In this document: positions 17,954 to 26,599 of the stretch, piece by piece | How the letters are laid out: each line of letters opens with the position of its first letter | Position numbering within the stretch: position 1 is the stretch's first letter | Assembly: GCA_902363675.1 (NCBI GenBank) | Contig: CABJAV010000002.1 | Coordinates: 311,583 to 375,582, forward strand | Length of the DNA: 64,000 bases | Direction: 5' to 3' | From: Lachnospiraceae bacterium | GTDB lineage: Bacteria > Bacillota > Clostridia > Lachnospirales > Lachnospiraceae | Made by a program: the position numbers and the translations under genes | The notes under the pieces: generated by a model | Told to the model about the DNA's origin: nothing | What the model saw: the letters and a program-made list of their open reading frames with translations, nothing else | Databases searched by the model: none

Positions 17954-19372
17954 ATGTCAGAAATAAAGGCAAAGCCGGTAAAAATTACCGAGACAATCTT
18001 ACGTGATGCACATCAGTCTTTGATTGCTACACGTATGACAACCGAACAGATGCTTCCGATTATTGACAAGATGGATAAAGTAGGTTACCACGCAGTAGAG
18101 TGCTGGGGTGGAGCTACATTCGACGCATCTCTTCGTTTCTTAAAAGAAGATCCATGGGATCGTCTTCGTAAGTTAAGAGCTGGATTTAAAAATACTAAGT
18201 TACAGATGCTTTTCCGTGGACAGAATATCTTAGGATACCGTCCATATGCAGATGATGTAGTTGAGTATTTTGTACAGAAGTCTATTGCAAACGGAATCGA
18301 TATCATTCGTATTTTTGATTGCTTAAATGACCTTCGAAATCTTCAGACTGCTGTTACTGCAGCTAATAAAGAGAATGGACATGCGCAGGTTGCATTATCC
18401 TATACATTAGGTGATGCATATACATTAGAGTATTGGACAGAGATGGCTAAGCGTGTTGAGGATATGGGAGCTAATTCTTTATGTATTAAGGATATGGCTG
18501 GTCTGCTTGTTCCTTACAAGGCAAAAGAACTTGTACATGCATTAAAAGAAGTTGTAGATATCCCAATCGATCTTCATACACACTATACATCTGGTGTGGC
18601 TTCCATGACATATTTGGAGGCAGTTGAGGCTGGTGTTGATATTATCGATACTGCAATGTCTCCATTCGCACTTGGAACCAGCCAGCCTGCAACTGAAGTT
18701 ATGGTTGAGGCATTCAAGGGTACACCATATGATACGGGATTGGATCAGACGCTCCTTTCTGAAATTGCTGATTACTTCCGCCCAATGCGTGAAGAAGCAT
18801 TAGAGAGCGGACTGATGAATCCGAAGGTATTAGGTGTTAACATTAATACACTCCGTTATCAGGTACCGGGTGGTATGCTTTCAAACCTTATTTCTCAGCT
18901 CAAGGAGCAGGGAAAAGAGGACAAGTACGAGGAAGTACTTGCTGAAGTTCCACGTGTACGTAAAGACCTTGGTGAACCACCGCTTGTTACACCTTCCTCA
19001 CAGATCGTTGGTACACAGGCTGTATTTAACGTATTGATGGGTGAGCGTTATAAGGTAGCTACGAAGGAGACAAAAGATATTCTTCTTGGAAAGTATGGAC
19101 AGACTGTTAAGCCATTCAATCCTGAAGTTGTTGACAAGGTACTTGGTGATGACAAGAAGAACGCAATCACTTGTCGTCCGGCTGATCTTCTTGAGCCTGA
19201 ACTTGCAAAGATTGAGGCAGAGATGAAGCAGTACAAGCAGCAGGATGAGGATGTTTTATCTTATGCATTATTCCCACAGGTTGCAACTGAGTTCTTCAAA
19301 TATCGTGAGGCTCAGCAGACTGGTGTTGATGCAAAAGCTGCTGATACAAAGAACGGAGCATATCCTGTATAA
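17954..19372 (+). CDS. oadA: Pyruvate/oxaloacetate carboxyltransferase (OadA/PycB/5S type), no biotin domain
   Basis: 472 residues of the DRE-TIM carboxyltransferase family. Visible motifs are LRDAHQSLIATRM (residues 16-28), GGATFDASLRFL, and the metal-binding HTHYTSG. Unlike classical OadA or PycB (about 590 or more) it stops before any biotinyl domain; the separate 121-residue carrier supplies it. Substrate should be oxaloacetate/pyruvate. It is the last gene of the operon and ends in a strong terminator. Together with the MmdA-like first gene the operon encodes both halves of a transcarboxylase-like set. Confidence 0.93.
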   Translation: MSEIKAKPVKITETILRDAHQSLIATRMTTEQMLPIIDKMDKVGYHAVECWGGATFDASLRFLKEDPWDRLRKLRAGFKNTKLQMLFRGQNILGYRPYADDVVEYFVQKSIANGIDIIRIFDCLNDLRNLQTAVTAANKENGHAQVALSYTLGDAYTLEYWTEMAKRVEDMGANSLCIKDMAGLLVPYKAKELVHALKEVVDIPIDLHTHYTSGVASMTYLEAVEAGVDIIDTAMSPFALGTSQPATEVMVEAFKGTPYDTGLDQTLLSEIADYFRPMREEALESGLMNPKVLGVNINTLRYQVPGGMLSNLISQLKEQGKEDKYEEVLAEVPRVRKDLGEPPLVTPSSQIVGTQAVFNVLMGERYKVATKETKDILLGKYGQTVKPFNPEVVDKVLGDDKKNAITCRPADLLEPELAKIEAEMKQYKQQDEDVLSYALFPQVATEFFKYREAQQTGVDAKAADTKNGAYPV

Positions 19373-19398
19373 TTCGGATTTGGCTGTTTAATACAAAA

Positions 19399-19444
19399 GA
19401 TATTCGCAGATAGAGATTGTTCTTATCTGCGGATATCTTTTTTT
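19399..19444 (+). terminator. Intrinsic terminator of the Na+ pump operon
   Basis: 14-base stem GATATTCGCAGATA (19399-19412) with TATCTGCGGATATC (19424-19437), one G-T wobble, then a run of T. Confidence 0.92.
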
Positions 19445-19454
19445 GTGCTTTTGG

Positions 19455-19482
19455 TTGCAATTATTTTATAAAGTGTTACAAT
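19455..19482 (+). promoter_or_regulatory. Promoter of the RpiR-type regulator gene
   Basis: TTGCAA (19455-19460), 16 bases, TACAAT (19477-19482). It lies after the preceding terminator. Confidence 0.6.
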
Positions 19483-19522
19483 CAAATTCGGCGGCAGATG
19501 TGTCGTTAGAGAGGGGTTTACT

Positions 19523-20449
19523 GTGTCAAATACAAATGAACTTTTAAATCGCATAAACAATCATTACAGTGCGATGAGCAAGGGACAGAAGCTGCTTGCA
19601 ACATATATTACGGATAATTATGACAAAGCAGTTTTTCTTACCGCTGCAAAAATGGGGGAGACCGTTGGCGTGAGTGAATCTACGGTTGTTCGCTTTGCTA
19701 CATCATTAGGATATAAGGGATATCCAGAGTTTCAGAAGGCATTAGAAGAATTAGTACGAAATAAATTAAATTCGATTCAACGTATGGAAGTAACATATGG
19801 AAGAATCAGTCAGTCAAAGATTTTAGAGACGGTTCTGCAGTCGGATGCGGACAAGATAAAAACGACATTGGAGAAAATTGATCACAATGCGTTTGATGTT
19901 GCAGTGTCAACTATTTTAGAAGCAAAACATATTTATATTGTAGGAATTCGAAGCTGTGCACCACTTGCAAGTTTTTTGGGATTTTATCTCAATCTTATGT
20001 TTGATGATGTACGTCTGCTTACTACAAACAGTTCGAGTGAATTGTTCGAACAGATGGTGCGTATCGACAAGGATGATGTGATTATTGGAATCAGTTTTCC
20101 ACGTTATTCGATGCGGACATTAAAAGCGTTAGAGTTTGCAAATAACCGTAGCGCAAAAGTAATTACAATTACTGATAGTATTCATTCCCCAATGAATTTG
20201 TATTCGTCCTGTAATCTGATCGCGGACAGCGATATGGCATCAATTGTAGATTCTTTGGTTGCACCGCTTAGCGTAATCAATGCACTTGTTGTGGCATTGT
20301 GCATGAAAAAGCAGAAGGAAGTTGCTGGAACACTCACGATGCTTGAGGATATCTGGAATGAATATCAGGTATATGAGAATGATGAGATAAATTACATAGA
20401 TGATTCAATAAAAGTACATTACGCGAAATTAGAGGATATGGAAGAATGA
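19523..20449 (+). CDS. MurR/RpiR-family transcriptional regulator
   Basis: 308 residues. The N-terminal HTH_6 domain (residues 1-77) contains the recognition region GVSESTVVRFATSLGYKGY, and a SIS domain (about 120-250) would bind a phosphosugar. The start is GTG at 19523 after GAGAGGGG. It overlaps the flavoprotein gene by 4 bases (ATGA). No sugar-catabolic genes are nearby, so its effector and targets cannot be guessed; it is separated from the Na+ pump by a strong terminator. Confidence 0.92.
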   Translation: MSNTNELLNRINNHYSAMSKGQKLLATYITDNYDKAVFLTAAKMGETVGVSESTVVRFATSLGYKGYPEFQKALEELVRNKLNSIQRMEVTYGRISQSKILETVLQSDADKIKTTLEKIDHNAFDVAVSTILEAKHIYIVGIRSCAPLASFLGFYLNLMFDDVRLLTTNSSSELFEQMVRIDKDDVIIGISFPRYSMRTLKALEFANNRSAKVITITDSIHSPMNLYSSCNLIADSDMASIVDSLVAPLSVINALVVALCMKKQKEVAGTLTMLEDIWNEYQVYENDEINYIDDSIKVHYAKLEDMEE

Positions 20450-21675
20450 GCAACGTAATTGTAATTGGAGGCGGTGCGGCAGGCATGATGGCGGCATATG
20501 CAGCCGCTCTGTGTGGACATCAGGTAAAACTGATAGAACAAAACGAAAAATTAGGGAAGAAAATATTCATTACGGGCAAAGGCAGATGTAATATCACGAA
20601 TGCTGGCGATATGGATAATCTGTTTGCTAACGTGATGAGCAATCCGAAGTTTTTGTATAGCGCTTTTTATACCTTTAATAATGAACAGATGATGAGCTTT
20701 TTGGAAGAGTATGGTTTGAAAATGAAGGTGGAAAGAGGAAACCGTGTGTTCCCGGTGTCGGACCATTCATCGGATGTGATTGCAACACTGCGCAAGGCGC
20801 TTGCAAATAAGAATGTTGAGGTTTTTCTTCATACGAAAGTTAATCATTTGCTGGTAACGAAAGAACAGATCGAAGGCGTCGGGCTGTCAGATGGAAGAGA
20901 AGTACCGGCGGATGCGGTCATTGTTGCAACAGGTGGCTTTTCATATCAGACAACTGGTGCAACAGGAGACGGGTACAGGTTTGCAGAAAAGACCGGTCAC
21001 AAATTAGTTCAAAGAACCCCTGCGTTGGTTCCCTTTGAAATCAAAGAGGCCTGGGTAAAAGAATTACAGGGACTTTCTCTGCGAAATGTCTCTGTGTCAG
21101 TCTATAATGAAAAAAAGAAATTATATGAAGATTTTGGGGAAATGCTGTTTACACATTTCGGAGTAAGTGGACCTTTGATTCTTTCGGCAAGCGGAATGAT
21201 AAAAGCAAAGCAGTTCGAAAACGAGCTGAAGTTATATATTGATCTGAAACCGGCACTTACAGCAGAACAATTGGATAAGCGAATATTGCGGGATTTTGAT
21301 GAAGCGATGAATAAGCAGTTCAAAAATGCAATTGGGCATTTATTGCCGGCAAAAATGATCCCGGTACTGATCGATTTAAGCGGAATTGACCCGGAGAAAA
21401 AAGTGAATGAGATTTCAAGAGAAGAGAGGACAGGCCTTGTTGCATTAATGAAAAAGCTGCCTCTTACGATCACAGGACTACGTGGATGGAATGAAGCAAT
21501 CATTACCAAAGGCGGCGTTTCTGTGAAGGATATCAATCCTTCTACCATGGAATCCAAACATGTACAGAATCTTTTCTTCTGTGGAGAAGTGCTGGATCTT
21601 GATGCGCTCACAGGAGGGTATAATCTGCAGATTGCCTGGTCAACAGGGTATCTTGCAGGAATTTCTGTGCAGTAA
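20446..21675 (+). CDS. NAD(P)/FAD-dependent oxidoreductase, HI0933/BaiN family
   Basis: 409 residues. FAD is bound at an N-terminal Rossmann motif (VIGGGAAGMMAAYAAALCG), followed by GKGRCNITNAG and a C-terminal GGYNLQIAWSTGYLAG. The family includes BaiN, reported to act in bile-acid 7-dehydroxylation, but most members are conserved housekeeping flavoproteins of unknown substrate. No other bai genes are present here, so a bile-acid role should not be assumed. It overlaps the RpiR-type gene by 4 bases and precedes cmk. Confidence 0.88.
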   Translation: MSNVIVIGGGAAGMMAAYAAALCGHQVKLIEQNEKLGKKIFITGKGRCNITNAGDMDNLFANVMSNPKFLYSAFYTFNNEQMMSFLEEYGLKMKVERGNRVFPVSDHSSDVIATLRKALANKNVEVFLHTKVNHLLVTKEQIEGVGLSDGREVPADAVIVATGGFSYQTTGATGDGYRFAEKTGHKLVQRTPALVPFEIKEAWVKELQGLSLRNVSVSVYNEKKKLYEDFGEMLFTHFGVSGPLILSASGMIKAKQFENELKLYIDLKPALTAEQLDKRILRDFDEAMNKQFKNAIGHLLPAKMIPVLIDLSGIDPEKKVNEISREERTGLVALMKKLPLTITGLRGWNEAIITKGGVSVKDINPSTMESKHVQNLFFCGEVLDLDALTGGYNLQIAWSTGYLAGISVQ

Positions 21676-21766
21676 ATAACAAAATCAATTACAAATGTAT
21701 TGAAATCGTTCCGAAATGTTATTGGAAACAGGAATAGAAGAATTTTTATAAATAAAGGAGAAAAGA

Positions 21767-22429
21767 ATGAGTTACAATATTGCAATCGATGGACCTGCCG
21801 GAGCAGGAAAAAGTACAATTGCCAGAAAACTGGCGGCAGATTTGGGATATGTATATGTGGACACAGGGGCAATGTATCGTGCCATGGCATATTTCTTTAT
21901 TCAGAACAATATTGCATGCGATGATGAAAAAGCAATTGCAGAGGCTTGTAAAGATGTGGATGTGACAATTCAATATAAGGATAATGAACAGCAGGTTATT
22001 CTGAATGGTAAAAATGTCAATGGTGTCATTCGAAATGAAGAAGTTGGAAATATGGCCAGTGTAACAAGTGTTTATCCGGTTGTAAGAACCAAACTGGTTG
22101 AATTACAAAGACAGCTTGCAGAGCGTGAAAATGTCATCATGGATGGAAGAGACATCGGAACTGTCGTGCTTCCGAATGCAAATGTAAAGATTTATCTTAC
22201 CGCAAGCTCTGCAGTTCGTGCAAAAAGAAGATATGATGAACTTACCGCAAAAGGTGTGGATTGTGATATCAAAGAAATTGAACAGGATATCATTGAACGT
22301 GATTACCGGGATATGCACAGGGAGACTTCTCCACTGAAGCAGGCAGAAGATGCAGTCCTTTTGGATTCATCAGATCTTGATATAGATGGAGTTGTTGCGG
22401 CAATGAAAAAAATTATCAAAGAGGCTTAA
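21767..22429 (+). CDS. cmk: (d)CMP kinase
   Basis: 220 residues, usual length. It phosphorylates CMP and dCMP. The P-loop GPAGAGKST, the DTGAMYRA motif and the DGRDIGTVVLPNA segment identify it. AAAGGAG precedes the ATG. ispH starts 3 bases after its stop, and the order cmk-ispH-S1 is common in Clostridia. Confidence 0.97.
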   Translation: MSYNIAIDGPAGAGKSTIARKLAADLGYVYVDTGAMYRAMAYFFIQNNIACDDEKAIAEACKDVDVTIQYKDNEQQVILNGKNVNGVIRNEEVGNMASVTSVYPVVRTKLVELQRQLAERENVIMDGRDIGTVVLPNANVKIYLTASSAVRAKRRYDELTAKGVDCDIKEIEQDIIERDYRDMHRETSPLKQAEDAVLLDSSDLDIDGVVAAMKKIIKEA

Positions 22430-22432
22430 GAT

Positions 22433-23287
22433 ATGAACCTTGTAGTAGCAAAAAGTGCAGGCTTTTGTTTTGGAGTAAAACGTGCGGTAAATATGGTTTA
22501 TGATGAGATTGGCAGATCCGATGTGCCGGTATATACGTATGGTCCGATTATTCATAATGAAGAAGTGGTTCGGGACCTGGAAGAAAAAGGCATCAGGGTC
22601 ATTCGTTCTCTGGATGAACTGGAACATCTTTCACATGGGAAGATTATTGTGCGTTCCCATGGAATCAGTAAGGCGGAGCATGAAAAAATTTTGTCGGCAG
22701 GATTTGAACTGCTGGATGCAACCTGCCCATTTGTTTTGAAAATTCATCGTCTGGTAGGTGAATACAGCAAGAAGGGCTATACCATTGTAATTGCTGGAAA
22801 CGGACAGCACCCTGAAGTAGAAGGAATTATGGGATGGGTGGAAAACGGTGATGTATACACGGTGCAGACACCGGAAGATGTTTATAATTTACCATTAAAA
22901 GATGGACAAAAAGTCTGTTTGGTGGCACAGACGACATTTAACTACAATAAATTTCAAGAATTAGTTGAAATTATTATGAAAAAAGGTTATGATATATGTG
23001 TTTTAGATACAATTTGCAATGCGACAGAAGAAAGACAGGCAGAAGCACGTGCGATTGCCGGTCAATCGGATGCGATGATCGTGATAGGGGACAAACATAG
23101 TTCCAACACGCAGAAACTGTATGAGATATCTAAAAAAGAATGTGCAAATACTTACTATATACAAACGAGTAAAGATATGGATTATCATCAGTTACGATCC
23201 ATCAATAACGTAGGTATTACCGCAGGGGCTTCGACCCCAAACTATATCATCGAGGAGGTTTCAAAGAATGTCAGAAATGAGCTTTGA
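22433..23287 (+). CDS. ispH: 4-hydroxy-3-methylbut-2-enyl diphosphate reductase
   Basis: 284 residues. IspH is the last enzyme of the MEP isoprenoid route, a [4Fe-4S] protein making IPP and DMAPP. The three cluster cysteines lie in GFCFGVKRAV (Cys12), DATCPFV and DTICNATEERQ. Its 3' end overlaps the S1-domain gene by 20 bases. In some Clostridia IspH is fused to S1 domains; here they are separate but overlapping frames. Confidence 0.97.
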   Translation: MNLVVAKSAGFCFGVKRAVNMVYDEIGRSDVPVYTYGPIIHNEEVVRDLEEKGIRVIRSLDELEHLSHGKIIVRSHGISKAEHEKILSAGFELLDATCPFVLKIHRLVGEYSKKGYTIVIAGNGQHPEVEGIMGWVENGDVYTVQTPEDVYNLPLKDGQKVCLVAQTTFNYNKFQELVEIIMKKGYDICVLDTICNATEERQAEARAIAGQSDAMIVIGDKHSSNTQKLYEISKKECANTYYIQTSKDMDYHQLRSINNVGITAGASTPNYIIEEVSKNVRNEL

Positions 23288-24359
23288 ACAAATGTTGGAA
23301 GAATCTTTAAAAACAATAAGAAATGGAGAAGTGGTAGAGGGTACCGTTATTGATGTTAAGCCAGATGAAATCATCTTAAACATCGGCTACAAGTCAGATG
23401 GAATCATTACACGTAATGAATATACAAACGAACCAAATGTAGACCTTACTACAGTTGTTAAAGTTGGCGATACCTTAGAAGCTAAAGTCGTTAAGGTAAA
23501 TGACGGCGAGGGACAGGTTCTCCTTTCTTACAAGCGTCTCGCAGCAGAGAAAGGAAGCAAGAGATTAGAGGAAGCTTTCGAAAATCAGGAAATCTTAAAG
23601 GCAAAAGTAAGCCAGGTATTAGCTGGTGGTGTATGTGTCATCGTTGATGAAACAAGAGTATTCATCCCGGCAAGTCTTGTTTCAGATACTTATGAGAAGG
23701 ATCTGACAAAATTCAAGGATCAGGAAATCGAGTTTGTTATTACTGAGTTCGATCCAAAGAAGAGAAGAATTATTGGTAACCGCAAAACATTACTGGTTGC
23801 TAAGAAGGCAGAACTTCAGAAAGAATTATTCGCAAAGATCAAAGTTGGCGATGTCATCGAAGGAACTGTTAAGAATGTAACAGATTTCGGTGCATTTATC
23901 GATTTAGGTGGAGTTGATGGATTACTTCATATTTCAGAAATGTCTTGGGGAAGAGTTGAGAACCCTAAGAAGGTATTTACAGTTGGACAGACTGTTCGCG
24001 TATTTATCAAGAATATCACAGATACAAAGATTGCACTCAGTATGAAATTTGAGGATGAGAATCCTTGGAATGGTGCTGCTGAGAAGTATGCAGTAGGAAA
24101 TGTTGTAAAGGGTAAGGTTGCCCGTATGACAGACTTTGGTGCATTCGTAGAGTTAGCACCTGGTGTTGATGCGCTTCTTCATGTTTCACAGATTTCTCAT
24201 GAGCATGTAGAAAAACCAGCTGATGTATTAAAGATTGGTCAGGAAGTTGAAGCAAAAATTGTTGACTTCAATGAAGAAGAAAAGAAAATCAGCTTAAGCA
24301 TTAAGGCTTTGACAGCTCCAGCTGAGGATGCAGAAGAGACTGCTGAGACAGAAGAATAG
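23268..24359 (+). CDS. Four-S1-domain RNA-binding protein (RpsA-like)
   Basis: 363 residues with four S1/OB repeats: VVEGTVIDVKPDEIIL, LKAKVSQVLAGGVCVIV, IEGTVKNVTDFGAFIDLGG and VKGKVARMTDFGAFVELAPG. Repeats 3 and 4 are the most canonical, as in ribosomal protein S1 of low-G+C bacteria. The protein ends in an acidic tail. The start at 23268 is supported by GAGGAGG about 8 bases upstream, inside the ispH coding region. Whether it is a true ribosomal S1 or a stress-type S1 protein is unknown. Confidence 0.88.
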   Translation: MSEMSFEQMLEESLKTIRNGEVVEGTVIDVKPDEIILNIGYKSDGIITRNEYTNEPNVDLTTVVKVGDTLEAKVVKVNDGEGQVLLSYKRLAAEKGSKRLEEAFENQEILKAKVSQVLAGGVCVIVDETRVFIPASLVSDTYEKDLTKFKDQEIEFVITEFDPKKRRIIGNRKTLLVAKKAELQKELFAKIKVGDVIEGTVKNVTDFGAFIDLGGVDGLLHISEMSWGRVENPKKVFTVGQTVRVFIKNITDTKIALSMKFEDENPWNGAAEKYAVGNVVKGKVARMTDFGAFVELAPGVDALLHVSQISHEHVEKPADVLKIGQEVEAKIVDFNEEEKKISLSIKALTAPAEDAEETAETEE

Positions 24360-24376
24360 TTTGAGGTAATTTCATA

Positions 24377-24413
24377 TTAAGAAGTTGTCAGTTTGGCAAC
24401 TTCTTAATTTTTT
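24377..24413 (+). terminator. Intrinsic terminator after the S1-domain gene
   Basis: 11-base perfect stem TTAAGAAGTTG (24377-24387) with CAACTTCTTAA (24397-24407), followed by six T. Confidence 0.92.
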
Positions 24414-24440
24414 ATCCGGAGATAACGAGGAGGGGCTTGT

Positions 24441-25220
24441 ATGTTTGATAAATATGAAGATTTTAAAAAAGAGGTATATGTCCTTACAAAAATCGATTTG
24501 AATTATTATAAGGAAAAACAAATGCGTCGCCGAATAGACGCAATTGCAACGAAGAATGGCTGTAGCAACTATGAGGAGTACGTTAAAATCCTCAAATCAG
24601 ATAAAGAAAAATTTGAGCAGTTTGTTAATTTCCTTACGATCAATGTTTCTGAATTTTATCGAAATCCAGATCAGTGGAAACTGATGGATGAAAAGGTTAT
24701 TCCAAAATTATTAAAGGAACAGGGAAGAAGACTTAAAATATGGAGTGCTGCCTGCTCAACAGGTGATGAACCATATTCACTTGCTATGGCGTTTTCTAAA
24801 CATGTACCACTTGCGGATATACAGATTCTTGCAACAGACATTGATAAGCAGGTAATTGCGCATGCCCAGGTAGGATTGTATAACGAAAAAAGTATTGCTG
24901 GAGTTCCGGCAGATTTAAAAAAGAAATATTTTAAGAAAGTGGGAAATTCTTATCAGATTGCAGATGAGATTAAACGATGTGTAACGTTTCGTGAACATAA
25001 TCTTCTGAAAGACACTTATCCGCAGGGCTTTGATTTGATTTTATGCAGAAACGTCGTAATTTATTTTACGGACGAAGCGAAAAATATGATTTATAAAAAT
25101 TTCTATCAGTCACTCAAAAAGCATGGCGTATTGTTTATTGGAAGTACCGAACAGATTACAAATTATCGTGAACTGGGATTTGATCGATTGAGCAGTTTTT
25201 ATTTTGAAAAAGGTGAATAG
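24441..25220 (+). CDS. cheR: CheR-type chemoreceptor glutamate methyltransferase
   Basis: 259 residues. The N-terminal helical CheR_N domain (about 1-75, including YYKEKQMRRRI) is followed by a SAM-dependent methyltransferase domain. The SAM loop is IWSAACSTGDEPYSLAM, and LILCRNVVIYFT is the conserved segment near the active site. It methylates Glu side chains on chemoreceptors. No other chemotaxis or motility gene occurs in the window. It lies between two terminators; no convincing promoter is visible in the 30 bases after the preceding one. Confidence 0.92.
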   Translation: MFDKYEDFKKEVYVLTKIDLNYYKEKQMRRRIDAIATKNGCSNYEEYVKILKSDKEKFEQFVNFLTINVSEFYRNPDQWKLMDEKVIPKLLKEQGRRLKIWSAACSTGDEPYSLAMAFSKHVPLADIQILATDIDKQVIAHAQVGLYNEKSIAGVPADLKKKYFKKVGNSYQIADEIKRCVTFREHNLLKDTYPQGFDLILCRNVVIYFTDEAKNMIYKNFYQSLKKHGVLFIGSTEQITNYRELGFDRLSSFYFEKGE

Positions 25221-25223
25221 AAT

Positions 25224-25277
25224 AAAGCATCTTTGCTTGCAACATTATTTGATGTGTGCAGACAGAGATGCTTTTTT
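25224..25277. terminator. Terminator between convergent cheR and the yprB-like gene
   Basis: AAAGCATCT (25224-25232) pairs with AGATGCTTT (25266-25274), enclosing an inner hairpin GCAACAT/ATGTGTGC, with a T-run on the plus strand. The A-rich left flank is less suitable for termination on the minus strand. Confidence 0.7.
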
Positions 25278-25292
25278 GGCATTTTTTAAAAA

Positions 25293-26396
25293 TTATTTTT
25301 TGGCTTCAAACATATATTTTAATATATGGTCAACATAACGACGCAGCATGACATCGGAAGAACAGAAGTCCTCAGTTAATTCAAAGTAACTGATTTTGTC
25401 ATTATATTCCTTTCGAAATTCTGGCTGCATAACGCTGCTGTATTGAGGCAGGAAAGTGCTTGTTTTTCGATTGTAGCAATTGTATGCGCGCGCATTTTCC
25501 CGATATTGACGATCAACATAGGAGGCAACGCTTTTGTGGATTGCTAAATCTTCTTCCGGAAGGTAATAGTAGTCTTTGTAATTCGGATAGAAGTAGTGAA
25601 GCTCTCCTTCGTAAATCGGAACACGGATGGATGTACGCGTCGGGCTGATCATAAGACTGAAGTCATTCAGCTTATGCGAAATGCGACGGGGAACCGGATA
25701 GTCATTCCGCATTGTGATGATAAGTTCATTTCCGGTTGTTCCGTTGAATGCATGATAAGCATCCACGCGGGTGGAGAGAATGGTATACTGCCCATTAAAT
25801 ATTTCTGTATAAGATAATACAGAAAGGAGATCAATCATTCCAATGACATCTTCGTAATTGTGAAGCAGTAAAAGTTGTAAAGCTTCCTCGGATGGCTGCT
25901 TGACATAAGCATGGTAGACATTGATTAATTCGCCACCGGATTGCGTGTCGTTTCTTGACAGCTTCAAAAATGCCTCGATTGTTTTCTGTTTGTAATTTGG
26001 AAGTTTTAATAAAAACTTCAACTTGGAAACAGATTTGAAAATGTCGAGATAATTAAAACCTTTGAAATTCTCCTGTAATCCGTATGTGTCACATTTGGCT
26101 TTTAGGTACGGTATATCAAAACCGATACCATTAAAAGAAATGATAGTATCATATTGACATAAAATTTCTAAAAATGCGCACAGTACAGCTTCCTCCTCAG
26201 CAGGATTTTCAGCAAAAAATTGATCAATGTAAATGTATTTATCACATCGACGGGCGCAGCCAATCATGTAAAGAGAAGAACTGTTTGGTGAGAATCCAGT
26301 TGTCTCGATATCAAAAAAAATAGAATGTGTATCAAACAACTGGTCTGTTAAATTGTCCTGTTTGATATATAATTCTTCTTTGTGTGTTTTTTTCAT
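25293..26396 (-). CDS. yprB: Ribonuclease H-like exonuclease, YprB family
   Basis: 367 residues. The N-terminal half is a DEDD-type 3'-5' exonuclease fold: FFDIETTGFSPNS (Exo I, Asp and Glu), SFNGIGFDIPYL (Exo II) and HNYEDVIGM (Exo III, Asp). This matches B. subtilis YprB and its relatives, whose substrate is not well defined. The C-terminal 170 residues resemble no domain I can name. AAGGAG precedes the ATG on the minus strand. It is a single gene convergent with cheR and divergent from rnfC. Confidence 0.82.
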   Translation of the reverse strand: MKKTHKEELYIKQDNLTDQLFDTHSIFFDIETTGFSPNSSSLYMIGCARRCDKYIYIDQFFAENPAEEEAVLCAFLEILCQYDTIISFNGIGFDIPYLKAKCDTYGLQENFKGFNYLDIFKSVSKLKFLLKLPNYKQKTIEAFLKLSRNDTQSGGELINVYHAYVKQPSEEALQLLLLHNYEDVIGMIDLLSVLSYTEIFNGQYTILSTRVDAYHAFNGTTGNELIITMRNDYPVPRRISHKLNDFSLMISPTRTSIRVPIYEGELHYFYPNYKDYYYLPEEDLAIHKSVASYVDRQYRENARAYNCYNRKTSTFLPQYSSVMQPEFRKEYNDKISYFELTEDFCSSDVMLRRYVDHILKYMFEAKK

Positions 26397-26528
26397 AAAC
26401 CTCTCCTTATCGCTATATGTAATATTTTATCACATTTTGAATTGCGCGTCACGTTTTGTTGTATCAAAAAGAATACATAATATTCCGAAAAAAATAAAAA
26501 AATGGATTCTTTTTGGGGTAAAAAGTGC

Positions 26529-26534
26529 TATAAT
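26529..26534 (+). promoter_or_regulatory. Candidate -10 element of the rnf operon
   Basis: A perfect TATAAT preceded by GTGC, about 66 bases before rnfC. No good -35 is found at 16-18 bases, so an activator or an AT-rich UP region (A-runs at 26488-26502) may help. Confidence 0.4.
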
Positions 26535-26599
26535 TTACTTGATAATGTGTCATAAACTATAGTGTTTTGACAAATATGTAGAGGAAAGAGGGCACAAAA

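Noticed and set aside
20446..21675. Bile-acid dehydroxylation (BaiN) as function
   Set aside because: The family is broad and no bai operon gene is nearby; only the fold can be supported.
21102..21890. Long open frame on the minus strand (262 codons)
   Set aside because: It lies wholly over the BaiN-like and cmk genes, has the low-complexity composition of antisense shadows and no ribosome site.
26557..26562. TTGACA ahead of rnfC
   Set aside because: Only 37 bases before the start with no -10 at 16-18 bases; it falls in the untranslated leader.
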